Positions 1-8,470 of a stretch of 64,000 bases of DNA are shown here, piece after piece. The DNA comes from Salimicrobium album (GTDB taxonomy: Bacteria > Bacillota > Bacilli > Bacillales > Halobacillaceae), in assembly GCF_900107115.1 (NCBI RefSeq), contig NZ_FNOS01000003.1, positions 124,001 through 188,000 on the forward strand, given 5' to 3'. A program made the translations under genes and the position numbers. The stretch's first letter is position 1, and every line of letters begins with the position of its first letter. The notes below the pieces were generated by a model. That model worked only from the letters and a program-made list of their open reading frames with translations, made no database searches and was not told the origin of the DNA.

Positions 1-1
1 T

Positions 2-757
2 AAAGGCAACGATGTATATTACAGTACCAAAGGCGATGAAATGGATAACGCGATGATTTTTGAAGCGGATCTTTCAGGACTTAACGAAGCCACTCTTTCT
101 TTTGATCACTACTACCAGATTGAAGAGAACTGGGACTTCGGAATGGTTCAGGTATCCACCGACGGCGGCGATACGTGGACGTCCCTCTCCAACGGGAACA
201 CGACGAGTAACGTGACCGACCAGGGGTATCCGAAGATCAAAGAAAACGTTCCAGGTTTCACCGGAAGCAATGGTTCTTTCCAAAACGAAACATTCGACCT
301 CTCTGAATATGCCGGAGAGAACGTACTGATCTCCTTCCGTTACCTTACGGACTGGGGTTCCACCGAAAAAGGCTGGTATCTCGACAACATTGAAGTTCCG
401 GAAGCAGGAGTCTCTTACACCGGGGAGAGTACGGAAGGCTTTACTTCCCAGGCGGAACTGAACGAAAACTACGTGAACTACGGCGTTTCTTTCTTCAAAG
501 AGAAGAATAACGGAAAGTATCAGGTCGTACACGTCGACCCGTTCAATATTACAGACAAGGATGCCCTCGAACTTCAGCAGGTATTCCGTCCCGGCAAAAC
601 GTACATGACCACTCATTACGCTGCACCTCAGGACAGCACGGAGTATGTGAATTTCGAATATGAAATTTCCTACAAAGAAAACGGGAATAACGGCAATAAA
701 GGCAATAATGGGAATAATGGTAACAGCGGGAACAACGGAAAAAACAAACAGAAATAA
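2..757 (+). CDS. Immune inhibitor A-type M6 metallopeptidase, C-terminal part (5' end outside window)
   Basis: The reading frame is open to the left edge, so this is only the 3' end of a gene. It reads KGNDVYYSTKGDEMDN into a MAM/VEG-like beta-sandwich with the motifs YYQIEENWDFGMVQVSTDGG, FDLSEYAGENVLISFRY and GWYLDNIEV. That pattern is typical of the region downstream of the catalytic domain in secreted M6 (InhA-like) peptidases. The zinc-binding catalytic part is not in the window. The last 25 or so residues are a low-complexity NGNNGNKGNNGN tail ending in NKQK, which may act as a flexible or wall-associating tail. I am sure of the secreted M6-type family and less sure of the exact subgroup. 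Confidence 0.75.
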   Translation, partial: KGNDVYYSTKGDEMDNAMIFEADLSGLNEATLSFDHYYQIEENWDFGMVQVSTDGGDTWTSLSNGNTTSNVTDQGYPKIKENVPGFTGSNGSFQNETFDLSEYAGENVLISFRYLTDWGSTEKGWYLDNIEVPEAGVSYTGESTEGFTSQAELNENYVNYGVSFFKEKNNGKYQVVHVDPFNITDKDALELQQVFRPGKTYMTTHYAAPQDSTEYVNFEYEISYKENGNNGNKGNNGNNGNSGNNGKNKQK

Positions 758-764
758 GCAGAAT

Positions 765-797
765 CGGCCCTTTCAGAGGGCCGGTTTTATTTTTTCG
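765..797 (+). terminator. Rho-independent terminator of the M6 peptidase gene
   Basis: A 7-bp stem CGGCCCT/AGGGCCG with a five-base loop is followed by GTTTTATTTTTTC, eight bases after the stop codon. Confidence 0.9.
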
Positions 798-1011
798 TAA
801 AGCCCGGTATGTTCAGCAGATTTTTTATGTCGGACGAAGCTTTTTTTCGTTACGTTCGCCACTCTGTTTTCTCAGTGAACGGCACGTGAAAGGAACGAAA
901 AACTATTCTCCTTTCGCGGGGACGCCCGGATGATTGATTCTACTTTTCATTTGAGGTGATTTTTGCCATGATAGTGGGAGAACGTACTTAGAGAGGACGG
1001 GATTTTCCTTG

Positions 1012-1902
1012 ATGATAAAAGAACTGGAAGTGAAAGATTTACGTCCGGTATCCGAATGGCTGCACCGGATGAACGGGGATGATAAACACTTCGTCGCCTG
1101 GCTCGCTTCGGATCCGAAAGAGATATTCGAACAGATCTGGGGGCTTACCCAGCTGAACGATCCCTTCGCATTTGTAGCATGGGACGGGGAAGAAATCGTC
1201 GGCTTCCTCGGCATACTCCCTTTTTTCGAACAGAGAGTGTGCAGACTTCTCGGCCCATTCGCGACAAAACAGGAAACTCTGATTATCGAGAGGTTATGGC
1301 AGAAGGCTTCTCTTACGCTCGAAATGTATTTTGATGCGGCGAAGCTTGCCTGTTTCGATGTGAACACGGAACTTCTCACCTTCGCGGAACACTATGAATT
1401 TGAACTTTATAATATAGAGAAGACACTCCGGCTTGATAAAGAATCCTTCACCCAGGAACCGGAGGGTGCTCCAATCGCTCCGCTGGATGAATCCCGGCGC
1501 GAAGAGCTCGATTCGATTCATCCGGCCGGGGCCTACTATACGACGGATGAAATGCTCACATTTTCCCGTGAAAACGGCCACCACCTGCTCGGATATTTCG
1601 ACGGCGATGATCTCGCCGGTTATCTGTATCTGGAAACCATACTCCCCGAAGAAGAAGGGGAAATCTGTTTCGTAAACGTAGCTTCCGAAGAACAGGGAGA
1701 GGGCGTCGGCAGTGCCCTGCTCACCTATGCCCTTTCTCTCGGGTTCCGGAGGGAAAACTTTTCCTATATTACGATTTCCGTGCGGGAAGCTAACAGCGGA
1801 GCCGAGAATCTGTACAGGCAGTTCGGCTTTTATGAATGGCATACGATCTACGCCTACAACAAAACGATCGAAACACAGCCGCCTCCGAAACTTGTCCACT
1901 GA
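1012..1902 (+). CDS. GNAT-family N-acetyltransferase
   Basis: This is a cytoplasmic protein of about 296 residues, long enough for two GNAT-like halves. The C-terminal half carries the acetyl-CoA binding motif region (VNVASEEQGEGVGSALL, with a Q/G-x-x-G-x-G/A core) followed by SVREANSGAENLYRQFGF, the usual motif B of GNAT enzymes. The N-terminal half (FAFVAWDGEEIVGFLGI) looks like a second, degenerate fold. TTG at 1009 or ATG at 1012 could start translation; a GAGAGGACGG site lies upstream. It is followed 24 bases later by a fructosamine-kinase-like gene, so the two are probably co-transcribed. The substrate cannot be read from the sequence. Confidence 0.8.
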   Translation: MIKELEVKDLRPVSEWLHRMNGDDKHFVAWLASDPKEIFEQIWGLTQLNDPFAFVAWDGEEIVGFLGILPFFEQRVCRLLGPFATKQETLIIERLWQKASLTLEMYFDAAKLACFDVNTELLTFAEHYEFELYNIEKTLRLDKESFTQEPEGAPIAPLDESRREELDSIHPAGAYYTTDEMLTFSRENGHHLLGYFDGDDLAGYLYLETILPEEEGEICFVNVASEEQGEGVGSALLTYALSLGFRRENFSYITISVREANSGAENLYRQFGFYEWHTIYAYNKTIETQPPPKLVH

Positions 1903-1926
1903 TTTCGGCGGAAAAGGAGGGAACGC

Positions 1927-2799
1927 ATGAGCTATCTTGAAGATATTTTAAAATCTACAGGAGACACCACACCGATTATAAAGCAAAAATCGGTAAGCGG
2001 CGGAGACATCAATGAAGCTTTTTATGTACGGACGACAGCGCAGGAATATTTTGCGAAAAGAAATAAAGGAGCCTCTTCCCGGTTCTTCCAGACGGAAGCG
2101 AGAGGTCTTGAGCTCCTCCGGCAGACCGGCGCGATCGACGTTCCGCGAGTTTATCATCACGGAGGAAACGACGAGGAAGCGTGGCTCGTTCTGGAATATA
2201 TCCCGGCCGGCACTCCCTCCCCGCTGTCCGAAAGCCGACTCGGGGAGCGGCTTTCCCGTATGCATGCCAGGGAAAACAGTGCCTACGGTTTCGATCAGCC
2301 CACGTTCATCGGGGAAATTCTGCAGGAGAATCATATGTATCCGTCCTGGCTGGAGTATTACCGGAGCGAACGGCTTCTTCCACAGATTAAACTGGCAGGA
2401 GAAAAAGGGAAACTTCCGCCGGACAGAGAAAAACGTGCCCATCAGCTTCTGGAGCATCTGGACACGTGGATCCCCGAAGACCCCGGAAGTTCCCTTCTCC
2501 ACGGTGATCTCTGGGGCGGCAACTGGATGACAGGTCCCGAAGACACGCCTTACCTGATAGACCCTTCCGTGCTATACGGAGACAGACTGATGGATCTCGC
2601 TTTCACCGAACTGTTCGGAGGATATTCCCGGGATTTTTATGAGGCGTATGCCGCGTACACCCCTCTCCCCGACTATTATCAGGACGTGAAACCTTTATAC
2701 CAGCTGTTTTATCTGTTCGTTCATCTGAATATGTTCGGGGAGGCCTTCGGAAGCCAGGTGGACCGGATTCTCACTCATTACACAGAAACGAAAGGGTGA
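1927..2799 (+). CDS. Fructosamine kinase family protein
   Basis: The family has an aminoglycoside-phosphotransferase-like kinase fold and phosphorylates ketoamines (Amadori products) on proteins or small molecules, leading to deglycation. The catalytic loop is visible as LLHGDLWGGNWM, with the DFG-equivalent metal-binding stretch YLIDPSVLYGDRLMDLAF just after it. The length of 290 residues is usual for the family. A strong AAAGGAGGG site precedes the ATG. The 3' end overlaps the convergent DUF1722 gene by 22 bases. Its partner upstream is a GNAT acetyltransferase. The substrate is not predictable. Confidence 0.88.
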   Translation: MSYLEDILKSTGDTTPIIKQKSVSGGDINEAFYVRTTAQEYFAKRNKGASSRFFQTEARGLELLRQTGAIDVPRVYHHGGNDEEAWLVLEYIPAGTPSPLSESRLGERLSRMHARENSAYGFDQPTFIGEILQENHMYPSWLEYYRSERLLPQIKLAGEKGKLPPDREKRAHQLLEHLDTWIPEDPGSSLLHGDLWGGNWMTGPEDTPYLIDPSVLYGDRLMDLAFTELFGGYSRDFYEAYAAYTPLPDYYQDVKPLYQLFYLFVHLNMFGEAFGSQVDRILTHYTETKG

Positions 2800-3485
2800 G
2801 GGTAGAGATAAGCCTGGGATAGTACGTAGTCATCTTCATATTTATGACCGAAATCTTTCAGTAATGCTCTTACTTCATCCAAAGAAATTGCACCATCCAC
2901 GAACTGCTTCAGTTTTCTCTGAAGCAGTTCTTTTTCTTCTTCGGATAACTGCCGCTTTACGTGTCCCGCAATATGTTCACAGGCATTGACGTGTCTCGCC
3001 CGGGTCGGAGGAGTCTCCACCGCTTTCTCGAGAAGCTGGCGATAATCTTCGGCCAGCTCAAAGAACGGGGTCTCTCTTCCCCGGGCCAATAATCGACCCA
3101 TTTGTTTCTGTATACCCGGGGAGTACGCCATCAGTAAATATTTATGATCCGATTGAAAATCGAACAGCCGCCGTTTTGATTCCTGCTCGAACACTTTTCT
3201 CAGGCGATGCAGCGTAAACATTTTCGTCCAGAAGTCATCGAGATCTTCAGGGCTCGCATGAATCAGAAAAGAAGCGGAGCTGCTCCCGTCGGCATGGCGA
3301 TTCCCGGTAATATTTACGTATTCCTCCAGTCGATGTAAGTACTCCCTGCTGATGTCCACGTCTCTTTCAATATATATAGCAGGCTTCTGTTTATAGTCCA
3401 CGTCACTCTCTCCCTTTTTACGAAAGATTCTGTCTACGAAGAAGGATTCCCCGTCATAGCCGTCGAATAACATAAAAGCAGTCAT
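2778..3485 (-). CDS. DUF1722 (YbgA-like) domain protein
   Basis: The C-terminal half (from about residue 95) matches the DUF1722/YbgA pattern: YLLMAYSPGIQKQMGRLLA, then AEDYRQLLEKAVETPPTRARHVNACEHIAGHVK, then LSEEEKELL and QFVDGAISL. In many bacteria this domain is fused to a DUF523 (TudS-like) desulfurase domain. Here the N-terminal part is different (PAIYIERDVDISREYLHRLEEY) and I do not recognise it. No membrane segment or signal peptide is seen. The gene overlaps the end of the fructosamine kinase gene tail to tail. The function is unknown. Confidence 0.7.
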   Translation of the reverse strand: MTAFMLFDGYDGESFFVDRIFRKKGESDVDYKQKPAIYIERDVDISREYLHRLEEYVNITGNRHADGSSSASFLIHASPEDLDDFWTKMFTLHRLRKVFEQESKRRLFDFQSDHKYLLMAYSPGIQKQMGRLLARGRETPFFELAEDYRQLLEKAVETPPTRARHVNACEHIAGHVKRQLSEEEKELLQRKLKQFVDGAISLDEVRALLKDFGHKYEDDYVLSQAYLYPHPFVSV

Positions 3486-3561
3486 AAAATACTTGGCAAT
3501 ATGACGTTTATGTATTAAAATCTATTTTATTGCATAATTATACTCAGTTAGGAGCGCTCTC

Positions 3562-4911
3562 ATGAATAAACACACTTTCCCCTTATCTGCTCATTTAAAA
3601 TTCATCATACCTTCTCTTATCGGTGTGATTCTGTTTATGGTGCCCACCCCCTCCGGTGAATCCCTCACCATACTTGTCGCTATTTTCGCCGGATGGCTTG
3701 AAGAGGCACTGGCAGGTTATTTATCTTTAATAATGACGTTCATCATTTCTCTTACGGCTGTACTTACCGTCTGGGTAAAAGCAGGAGGGCGTAAAAACGT
3801 TAAGTCCTCTCCTTTCTTCACTTCACTGCTGGACGTCACCCCTTTCTGGACAGGAGTTCGGGTTCTCGGAATGATTTTTGCCCTGATGGTGTATTTCCAG
3901 ATCGGCCCGGAAGCGATCATTTCGGAAAATACCGGTGGCATGCTTCTCGATTCCCTTCTTCACGTGCTGTTTACAGTATTCCTCTTTGCCGGACTGTTCC
4001 TGCCCCTGCTATTGAATTACGGGCTGCTGGAACTCTTCGGAGTGCTGCTGACGAAAATTATGCGTCCGCTCTTCACACTTCCGGGGCGTTCCTCGATCGA
4101 TTCACTTGCTTCCTGGCTTGGTGACGGGACGATCGGTGTGCTTCTCACGAGTAAGCAATACGAGGAAGGATACTACACGAAACGTGAAGCTGCCGTCATC
4201 GGTACCACCTTTTCCGTCGTATCGATAACGTTTACGATCGTCGTCATCGAAGAACTCGGACTCGGCCACATGTTTCTCCCTCTTTACGGAACGATAGTTG
4301 TCGCCGGGGTAGTGGCAGCACTTATTATGCCGCGTATACCTCCGCTTTCCCGAAAACCGGACACGTTCGTTACGGAAGAACCTCAGGGGAACGGCGATGA
4401 TGTTCCAAAATCGGAGAACGCCTTCGCCTACGGTTATAAGCAGGCGGTCAAACAGGGGAACCAGTCCCCGGGGGTCACCGGATTCCTTAAAAACGGAGCG
4501 CAGAACATCCTCGATATGTGGATGGGCGTGGCTCCCATCGTTATGGCTCTCGGCACGGTAGCTCTGGTACTGGCGGAGTTCACACCGCTGTTTTCATGGC
4601 TCGGTGTACCGTTCATCCCGATTCTTGAACTGCTGCAGATTCCGTCGGCCCAGGCTGCATCCGAAACCATTCTGATCGGGTTCGCGGATATGTTCCTGCC
4701 GGCACTGATCGGTGCTTCCATTGAAAGTGAAATGACCCGCTTCGTCATTGCCGCCCTGTCCGTCACACAACTGATTTACATGTCGGAAGTCGGAGGGCTT
4801 CTCCTCGGATCGAAAGTACCCGTGGGTATCAAAGATCTGTTCATCATTTATCTGGAGAGGACGATTATCACCCTGCCGGTAATTGCACTGATCGCCCATC
4901 TGATATTTTAA
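3562..4911 (+). CDS. YjiH family membrane protein (nucleoside-recognition 'gate' domain)
   Basis: This is a polytopic membrane protein of 449 residues. It starts with a hydrophobic pair of helices, has a gate-like segment around GRSSIDSLASWLGDGTIGVLLTSK, and a second half with a similar repeat (ETILIGFADMFLPALI). This pattern is typical of YjiH proteins, which are related to nucleoside-transporter gate domains. A soluble loop of about 60 residues around position 270 separates the halves. The ATG follows TAGGAGCG. It stands alone with its own terminator. Transport is likely but the substrate is unknown. Confidence 0.8.
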   Translation: MNKHTFPLSAHLKFIIPSLIGVILFMVPTPSGESLTILVAIFAGWLEEALAGYLSLIMTFIISLTAVLTVWVKAGGRKNVKSSPFFTSLLDVTPFWTGVRVLGMIFALMVYFQIGPEAIISENTGGMLLDSLLHVLFTVFLFAGLFLPLLLNYGLLELFGVLLTKIMRPLFTLPGRSSIDSLASWLGDGTIGVLLTSKQYEEGYYTKREAAVIGTTFSVVSITFTIVVIEELGLGHMFLPLYGTIVVAGVVAALIMPRIPPLSRKPDTFVTEEPQGNGDDVPKSENAFAYGYKQAVKQGNQSPGVTGFLKNGAQNILDMWMGVAPIVMALGTVALVLAEFTPLFSWLGVPFIPILELLQIPSAQAASETILIGFADMFLPALIGASIESEMTRFVIAALSVTQLIYMSEVGGLLLGSKVPVGIKDLFIIYLERTIITLPVIALIAHLIF

Positions 4912-4917
4912 ATAAAA

Positions 4918-4958
4918 GCAGAGATGACAGTCGGACCGGCTGTCGTCTCTGCTTATTT
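4918..4958 (+). terminator. Terminator of the yjiH-like gene
   Basis: A 13-bp stem GCAGAGATGACAG/CTGTCGTCTCTGC, with one G-U pair, is followed by TTATTTTC. Confidence 0.85.
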
Positions 4959-5094
4959 TCATAATAAAGATATATCTTCCTGTTACAGCTCTTTTACGTT
5001 CTGCTAACATTGTTTTTTTACTTATACACAAACTCCCCGGTAAGTAGTACGATATAAATAACACTAATGCTTATAGAAAAGGCGGGAGACGCAC

Positions 5095-6084
5095 ATGGAA
5101 CGCGATGCTTTTTTCGATAATGCGAAACTGTTTCTGATCGTACTCGTTGTATTCGGACACGCGATACAGCCGATGACGAATGATTCCGTCTTTGTATATA
5201 ATCTCTACACATTCATCTATATCTTCCACATGCCTGCCTTCATTCTTCTTGCAGGCTTTTTTGCCAAAGGGTCGAGGGACAAAAAATATATACTGCAAAT
5301 GATGAAGAAACTGCTGCTTCCCTATTTTCTTTTTCAGGCCGTGTACAGCGGCTATTACTACGCTCTCGGGGACGAGGGGTGGTACAACGGGTTCTTTCAT
5401 CCGCACTGGTCTCTCTGGTTCCTGATCAGTCTGTTCTGCTGGCATATTCTGCTCATCGGGTTCAAAAAGCTGCCGCCACTTCTCGGTATACTTATTTCGC
5501 TTGAGCTCGGTCTGATCATCGGATATTTCAGCGACATCGGCCATACGTACAGTCTGTCGCGCACCTTCGTGTTCTTCCCGTTTTTTCTTGCGGGATACTG
5601 GCTTACTACCCGGCAGGTGAAAATATGGCAGAGCACTTCCGTGCGTGCCGGTTCACTCGTGACCATGGGGATTATAGGTACGCTGATCGTTCTTTTTCCG
5701 GAATTCAGTTCCGACTGGCTGCTCGGTTCCAAATCCTATGCCACTCTCGGCAGTCCTGAATCCGGAGGCTGGGTCCGTCTCGGAGTCTACGTACTTGCTG
5801 CTGCCATGACAGTATCCGTGCTGGCCTGGGTTCCGAGTCGCCATTTCTCTTTCACGAAACTCGGTCAGCGGACGCTTTACGTATATTTACTGCACGGATT
5901 CGTCATCCAGTTTTTCCGGGAAACAGAATTTTTCACATATACTCACTGGCTGGACGTATTCGGAGTCTTTTTCGTATCGCTCGGAATCGTCTATCTCTTC
6001 TCTTCCACTTTCATGATGAAAGCGGCGTCGCCTCTGATTGAAGCGAAACTTCCCCGGAGACGAAAGATCCGTACGTTTCAATAA
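5095..6084 (+). CDS. Acyltransferase family 3 membrane protein (fucose 4-O-acetylase-like)
   Basis: The protein has about ten membrane segments. The N-terminus DNAKLFLIVLVVFGHAIQP contains the conserved active-site type histidine of acyltransferase-3 proteins, followed by YIFHMPAFILLAGFFAKG, a hallmark of the NolL/fucose 4-O-acetylase subgroup. A C-terminal hydrophobic block ends in a basic tail (PRRRKIRTFQ). Members O-acetylate surface or cell-wall sugars at the membrane. The start follows GGCGGGAGACGCAC. It is monocistronic and convergent with the aminopeptidase gene. Confidence 0.82.
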   Translation: MERDAFFDNAKLFLIVLVVFGHAIQPMTNDSVFVYNLYTFIYIFHMPAFILLAGFFAKGSRDKKYILQMMKKLLLPYFLFQAVYSGYYYALGDEGWYNGFFHPHWSLWFLISLFCWHILLIGFKKLPPLLGILISLELGLIIGYFSDIGHTYSLSRTFVFFPFFLAGYWLTTRQVKIWQSTSVRAGSLVTMGIIGTLIVLFPEFSSDWLLGSKSYATLGSPESGGWVRLGVYVLAAAMTVSVLAWVPSRHFSFTKLGQRTLYVYLLHGFVIQFFRETEFFTYTHWLDVFGVFFVSLGIVYLFSSTFMMKAASPLIEAKLPRRRKIRTFQ

Positions 6085-6104
6085 AGTCATAAATACGAAA
6101 AAGT

Positions 6105-6137
6105 CCCCTGCAACAAGATGTTGTCAGGGGGCTTTTA
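6105..6137. terminator. Bidirectional terminator between acyltransferase and M29 genes
   Basis: The hairpin CCCCTGCAACA/TGTTGTCAGGGG, with one bulged base, has CTTTTAC on the plus side and ACTTTTTC on the minus side. It lies between two convergent genes. Confidence 0.8.
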
Positions 6138-6170
6138 CAATGACTTACACGTTCGATTCCGGTGCCGTTT

Positions 6171-7415
6171 TTACTTCCTGAAATCCCCGGCCCAGCTGCC
6201 GTTGCGGAACACCGGTTCAAACGTACCGTCCTCTTTCTCTCCGTCAATATCGAGTTCAGCCGAACCGATCATGAAGTCTTCGTGCACGAGACTGTCGTTC
6301 ACTCCGTTTTTATCCCGCTCCTCTGCGCTCATCTCCGAGCCTTTCTCCACGTTGGTCGGATAAGCTTTTCCGAGAGCAATATGACAGGAGGCATTCTCGT
6401 CGAACAGCGTGTTGTAGAAGACGTGACCGGACTCGGAAATCGGTGATTCGACAGGGACGAGAGCAACTTCGCCGAGACGTTTCGCTCCTTCATCCGTTTC
6501 AAGAAGATATTTCAGGGACTCTTCCCCGGATTCCGCCTTATAATCTACGACCTTCCCTTCTTCGAATGTAAGCGAGAAGTTCTCGATCAGGTTCCCGTCG
6601 TAATTAAACGGCATCGTGCTCCGTACCGTTCCGTTCACTCCGTATTTATGAGGCATCGTAAATACCTCTTCTGTCGGCATGTTAGGGTTGAACTTCACGC
6701 CTTTCACAGATTCGGCAGCGCCGCCGGCCCAAATATGATTTTTCGGAAGCTCAATCGTAAGTTCCGTCCCAGGCGCTTTATAGTGAAGCTTTTTGAACTG
6801 TTTATCATTCAGCAGCTCTCTCGCTTTACGCAGGTTCTCATTGTGCTCATCCCAGGCTTTCATCGGGTCTTCTTTATCAATCCGGGTAATATGGAAAATC
6901 TGTTCCCACAGTTTATCCTGAGCTGATGCCACCGGCTCATTCGGAAAAAGTTTCTTTGCCCAGTCCGGATGAGGGAAAGCTACGATCGTCCAGGTTATTT
7001 TATCTTCCATAATATAATCCCTGTAGGTGGTGAGCGCTTCGGCACTCGCTTTATTGGCTTTCGCTACTCTTTCCGAGTCCACATCTTTTAAAAGGTCCGG
7101 ATCAGGTCCGTAGACGTTCACTACCGAATATCCGTCTTTCGCCATTTCTTCAAGACCCTCGGCCCGCCAGCGCGGGAAGTTCTCAAGCACTTCGTCTGCT
7201 GCATGTTTCATTTTCATATAAGTGAGGACGTTATCGCCCCACTGGACGTGTACGTCTTTCGCACCGCGTCCGTACGCCTTTGCGCTCAGTATATGCACAA
7301 AATCGGCAGCTTCTATCGGGGCGTTGATAATGATCCCCTGGCCTTCCTGTATGTTGACCCCTTTTTGCAATGCAACATCTGCATACTGCTCAAGCTTTTT
7401 CTGAAATGTACTCAT
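6171..7415 (-). CDS. ampS: M29 family aminopeptidase
   Basis: This is a 414-residue cytoplasmic metallo-aminopeptidase that removes N-terminal residues from peptides using two metal ions. The family's metal-binding and catalytic residues are all visible: E250 in NMPTEEVFT, E316 in LGEVALVP, H345 in ENASCHIALG, Y352 in KAYP, and H378 and D380 in SLVHEDFMIGS. The ATG at 7415 is chosen because AGGAGGA ends five bases before it; a longer frame exists but would bury that site. The ribosome binding site overlaps the stop codon of ypjP, ten bases upstream, so the two genes are co-transcribed. A paralogue lies at 32304-33545. Confidence 0.93.
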   Translation of the reverse strand: MSTFQKKLEQYADVALQKGVNIQEGQGIIINAPIEAADFVHILSAKAYGRGAKDVHVQWGDNVLTYMKMKHAADEVLENFPRWRAEGLEEMAKDGYSVVNVYGPDPDLLKDVDSERVAKANKASAEALTTYRDYIMEDKITWTIVAFPHPDWAKKLFPNEPVASAQDKLWEQIFHITRIDKEDPMKAWDEHNENLRKARELLNDKQFKKLHYKAPGTELTIELPKNHIWAGGAAESVKGVKFNPNMPTEEVFTMPHKYGVNGTVRSTMPFNYDGNLIENFSLTFEEGKVVDYKAESGEESLKYLLETDEGAKRLGEVALVPVESPISESGHVFYNTLFDENASCHIALGKAYPTNVEKGSEMSAEERDKNGVNDSLVHEDFMIGSAELDIDGEKEDGTFEPVFRNGSWAGDFRK

Positions 7416-7425
7416 GCTCATCCTC

Positions 7426-7965
7426 CTACGACATCCACTTCGGTGGTGTGTTTTTATCCCAGTATATTTCTCCCAACGGGTGGTGGTTTTCATACCCGTC
7501 TTCTTTCACATGATAATGGAAATTAAACCAGTACCCTTCCCCCGGACGCAGGTCCCGCCTGACGTGGAAGCGCGCCAGCTCTTCACCGGAACGGGTATTT
7601 GTCAGGTTGAAAATTTTTTCTCCATAACCTCCAGCCGGGCTCTCCGAAATTTCATAGACAGGTACATCTCCGACATCCACACAGGACTCGATTACTGCTT
7701 CAATTTCCGGAAAGATAATCTCGACCATGTCTTCTTCCACTTTCTCCTTGATGCGCGGCCCCAGTTTCGTGAACGTCTGTTCTTTCGCTTTGTCCGTCAG
7801 GTCTTCCACGGTAAGCTGCTGCGACAGCTCCTTCGAAAGGCCCATCTCTTCCCTGAACGTTTCCGTCCCCGAGGCCTCGGCTTCCGGGGGATCCTGCGGT
7901 ATGTACAGCCCGAGTGTCATAACAGCCACGAGGGATACAAACAGTTTTCTCAGCCATATCTTCAT
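7426..7965 (-). CDS. ypjP: YpjP-like exported protein
   Basis: The product is about 179 residues. The N-terminus MKIWLRKLFVSLVAVMTLGL is a basic stretch plus a hydrophobic segment, so it is a signal peptide or membrane anchor, and it closely resembles the B. subtilis YpjP start. The mature part has FHVRRDLRPGEGYWFNFHYH and ends with GEIYWDKNTPPKWMS. Start 7965 is preferred because AAAAGGA lies nine bases ahead; an upstream ATG at 7974 overlaps that site. The function of the family is unknown. It shares an operon with the downstream M29 aminopeptidase. Confidence 0.8.
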   Translation of the reverse strand: MKIWLRKLFVSLVAVMTLGLYIPQDPPEAEASGTETFREEMGLSKELSQQLTVEDLTDKAKEQTFTKLGPRIKEKVEEDMVEIIFPEIEAVIESCVDVGDVPVYEISESPAGGYGEKIFNLTNTRSGEELARFHVRRDLRPGEGYWFNFHYHVKEDGYENHHPLGEIYWDKNTPPKWMS

Positions 7966-8021
7966 GTTTTTCATCCTTTTATCGATAAAAGTCGGGACCT
8001 TTTCCACTTATCATTGTCCTC

Positions 8022-8053
8022 ACAAAACACCCCTATGCCCGCGCATAGAGGTG
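8022..8053 (-). terminator. Terminator of the small hypothetical gene at 8065-8334
   Basis: On the minus strand CACCTCTATGC pairs with GCATAGGGGTG and is followed by TTTTG. Confidence 0.75.
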
Positions 8054-8064
8054 TGAGCCGATTC

Positions 8065-8334
8065 CTACTCCGTGAGTACGAAAGTCTCCAGTTTCAGTGT
8101 GACATCGACCTTTTTCATCCGCCCCTGAACGGTATAGTGATTGGTTTCATGCCGGAAAAATTCCCGTGCTCCGTTGTAGGTGGTAAACCATTTGTTGCCA
8201 ATTACGGAAAATTCGCCTTTTTCCCTGTCCGTAACCTCAATCGGGTGATACGTCCTGCCGAGATGCCCGTCTTCTCTTTCCATTATCCCGACGCGATGCC
8301 TGGCATCCATCCATACTTGAGTCATGATTTTCAA
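8065..8334 (-). CDS. Small hypothetical protein, 89 aa
   Basis: I do not recognise this protein. It is soluble, mixed alpha/beta in character, with a basic middle (GRTYHPIEVTDREKGEFSVIGNKWFTT) and no signal peptide. A TTG at 8334 is the likely start because AAGGAG lies seven bases ahead; the first in-frame ATG (8325) is too far from it. It has its own promoter and terminator. The promoter is bracketed by an inverted repeat, which suggests specific control. Confidence 0.6.
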   Translation of the reverse strand: MKIMTQVWMDARHRVGIMEREDGHLGRTYHPIEVTDREKGEFSVIGNKWFTTYNGAREFFRHETNHYTVQGRMKKVDVTLKLETFVLTE

Positions 8335-8368
8335 GAGATCACTCCTTATATCACGGAAAACCGCATTT

Positions 8369-8422
8369 AATTGTGTGACAATTTGTAAGTTGAGTCAATT
8401 ATCGCAAAATTCTCACACAATT
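8369..8422. repeat. Inverted repeat around the promoter of the 8065-8334 gene
   Basis: The 10-base arms AATTGTGTGA (8369-8378) and TCACACAATT (8413-8422) are perfect reverse complements 34 bases apart. One arm lies between the -35 and -10 boxes of the small gene's promoter and the other lies downstream of its -10. This is a candidate paired operator. Confidence 0.55.
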
Positions 8423-8426
8423 TCAA
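8398..8426 (-). promoter_or_regulatory. SigA-type promoter of the small gene 8065-8334
   Basis: On the minus strand TTGAAA and GATAAT are separated by 17 bases. Confidence 0.6.
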
Positions 8427-8438
8427 CACTTTACCGTT

Positions 8439-8470
8439 AAAAAGCAGAGAAGGACTATTTTTCTCTTTGC
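8439..8470 (-). terminator. Terminator of the nag operon
   Basis: On the minus strand GCAAAGAGAA pairs with TTCTCTGC and is followed by TTTTTAAC. The stem overlaps the last codons of nagR. Confidence 0.7.
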
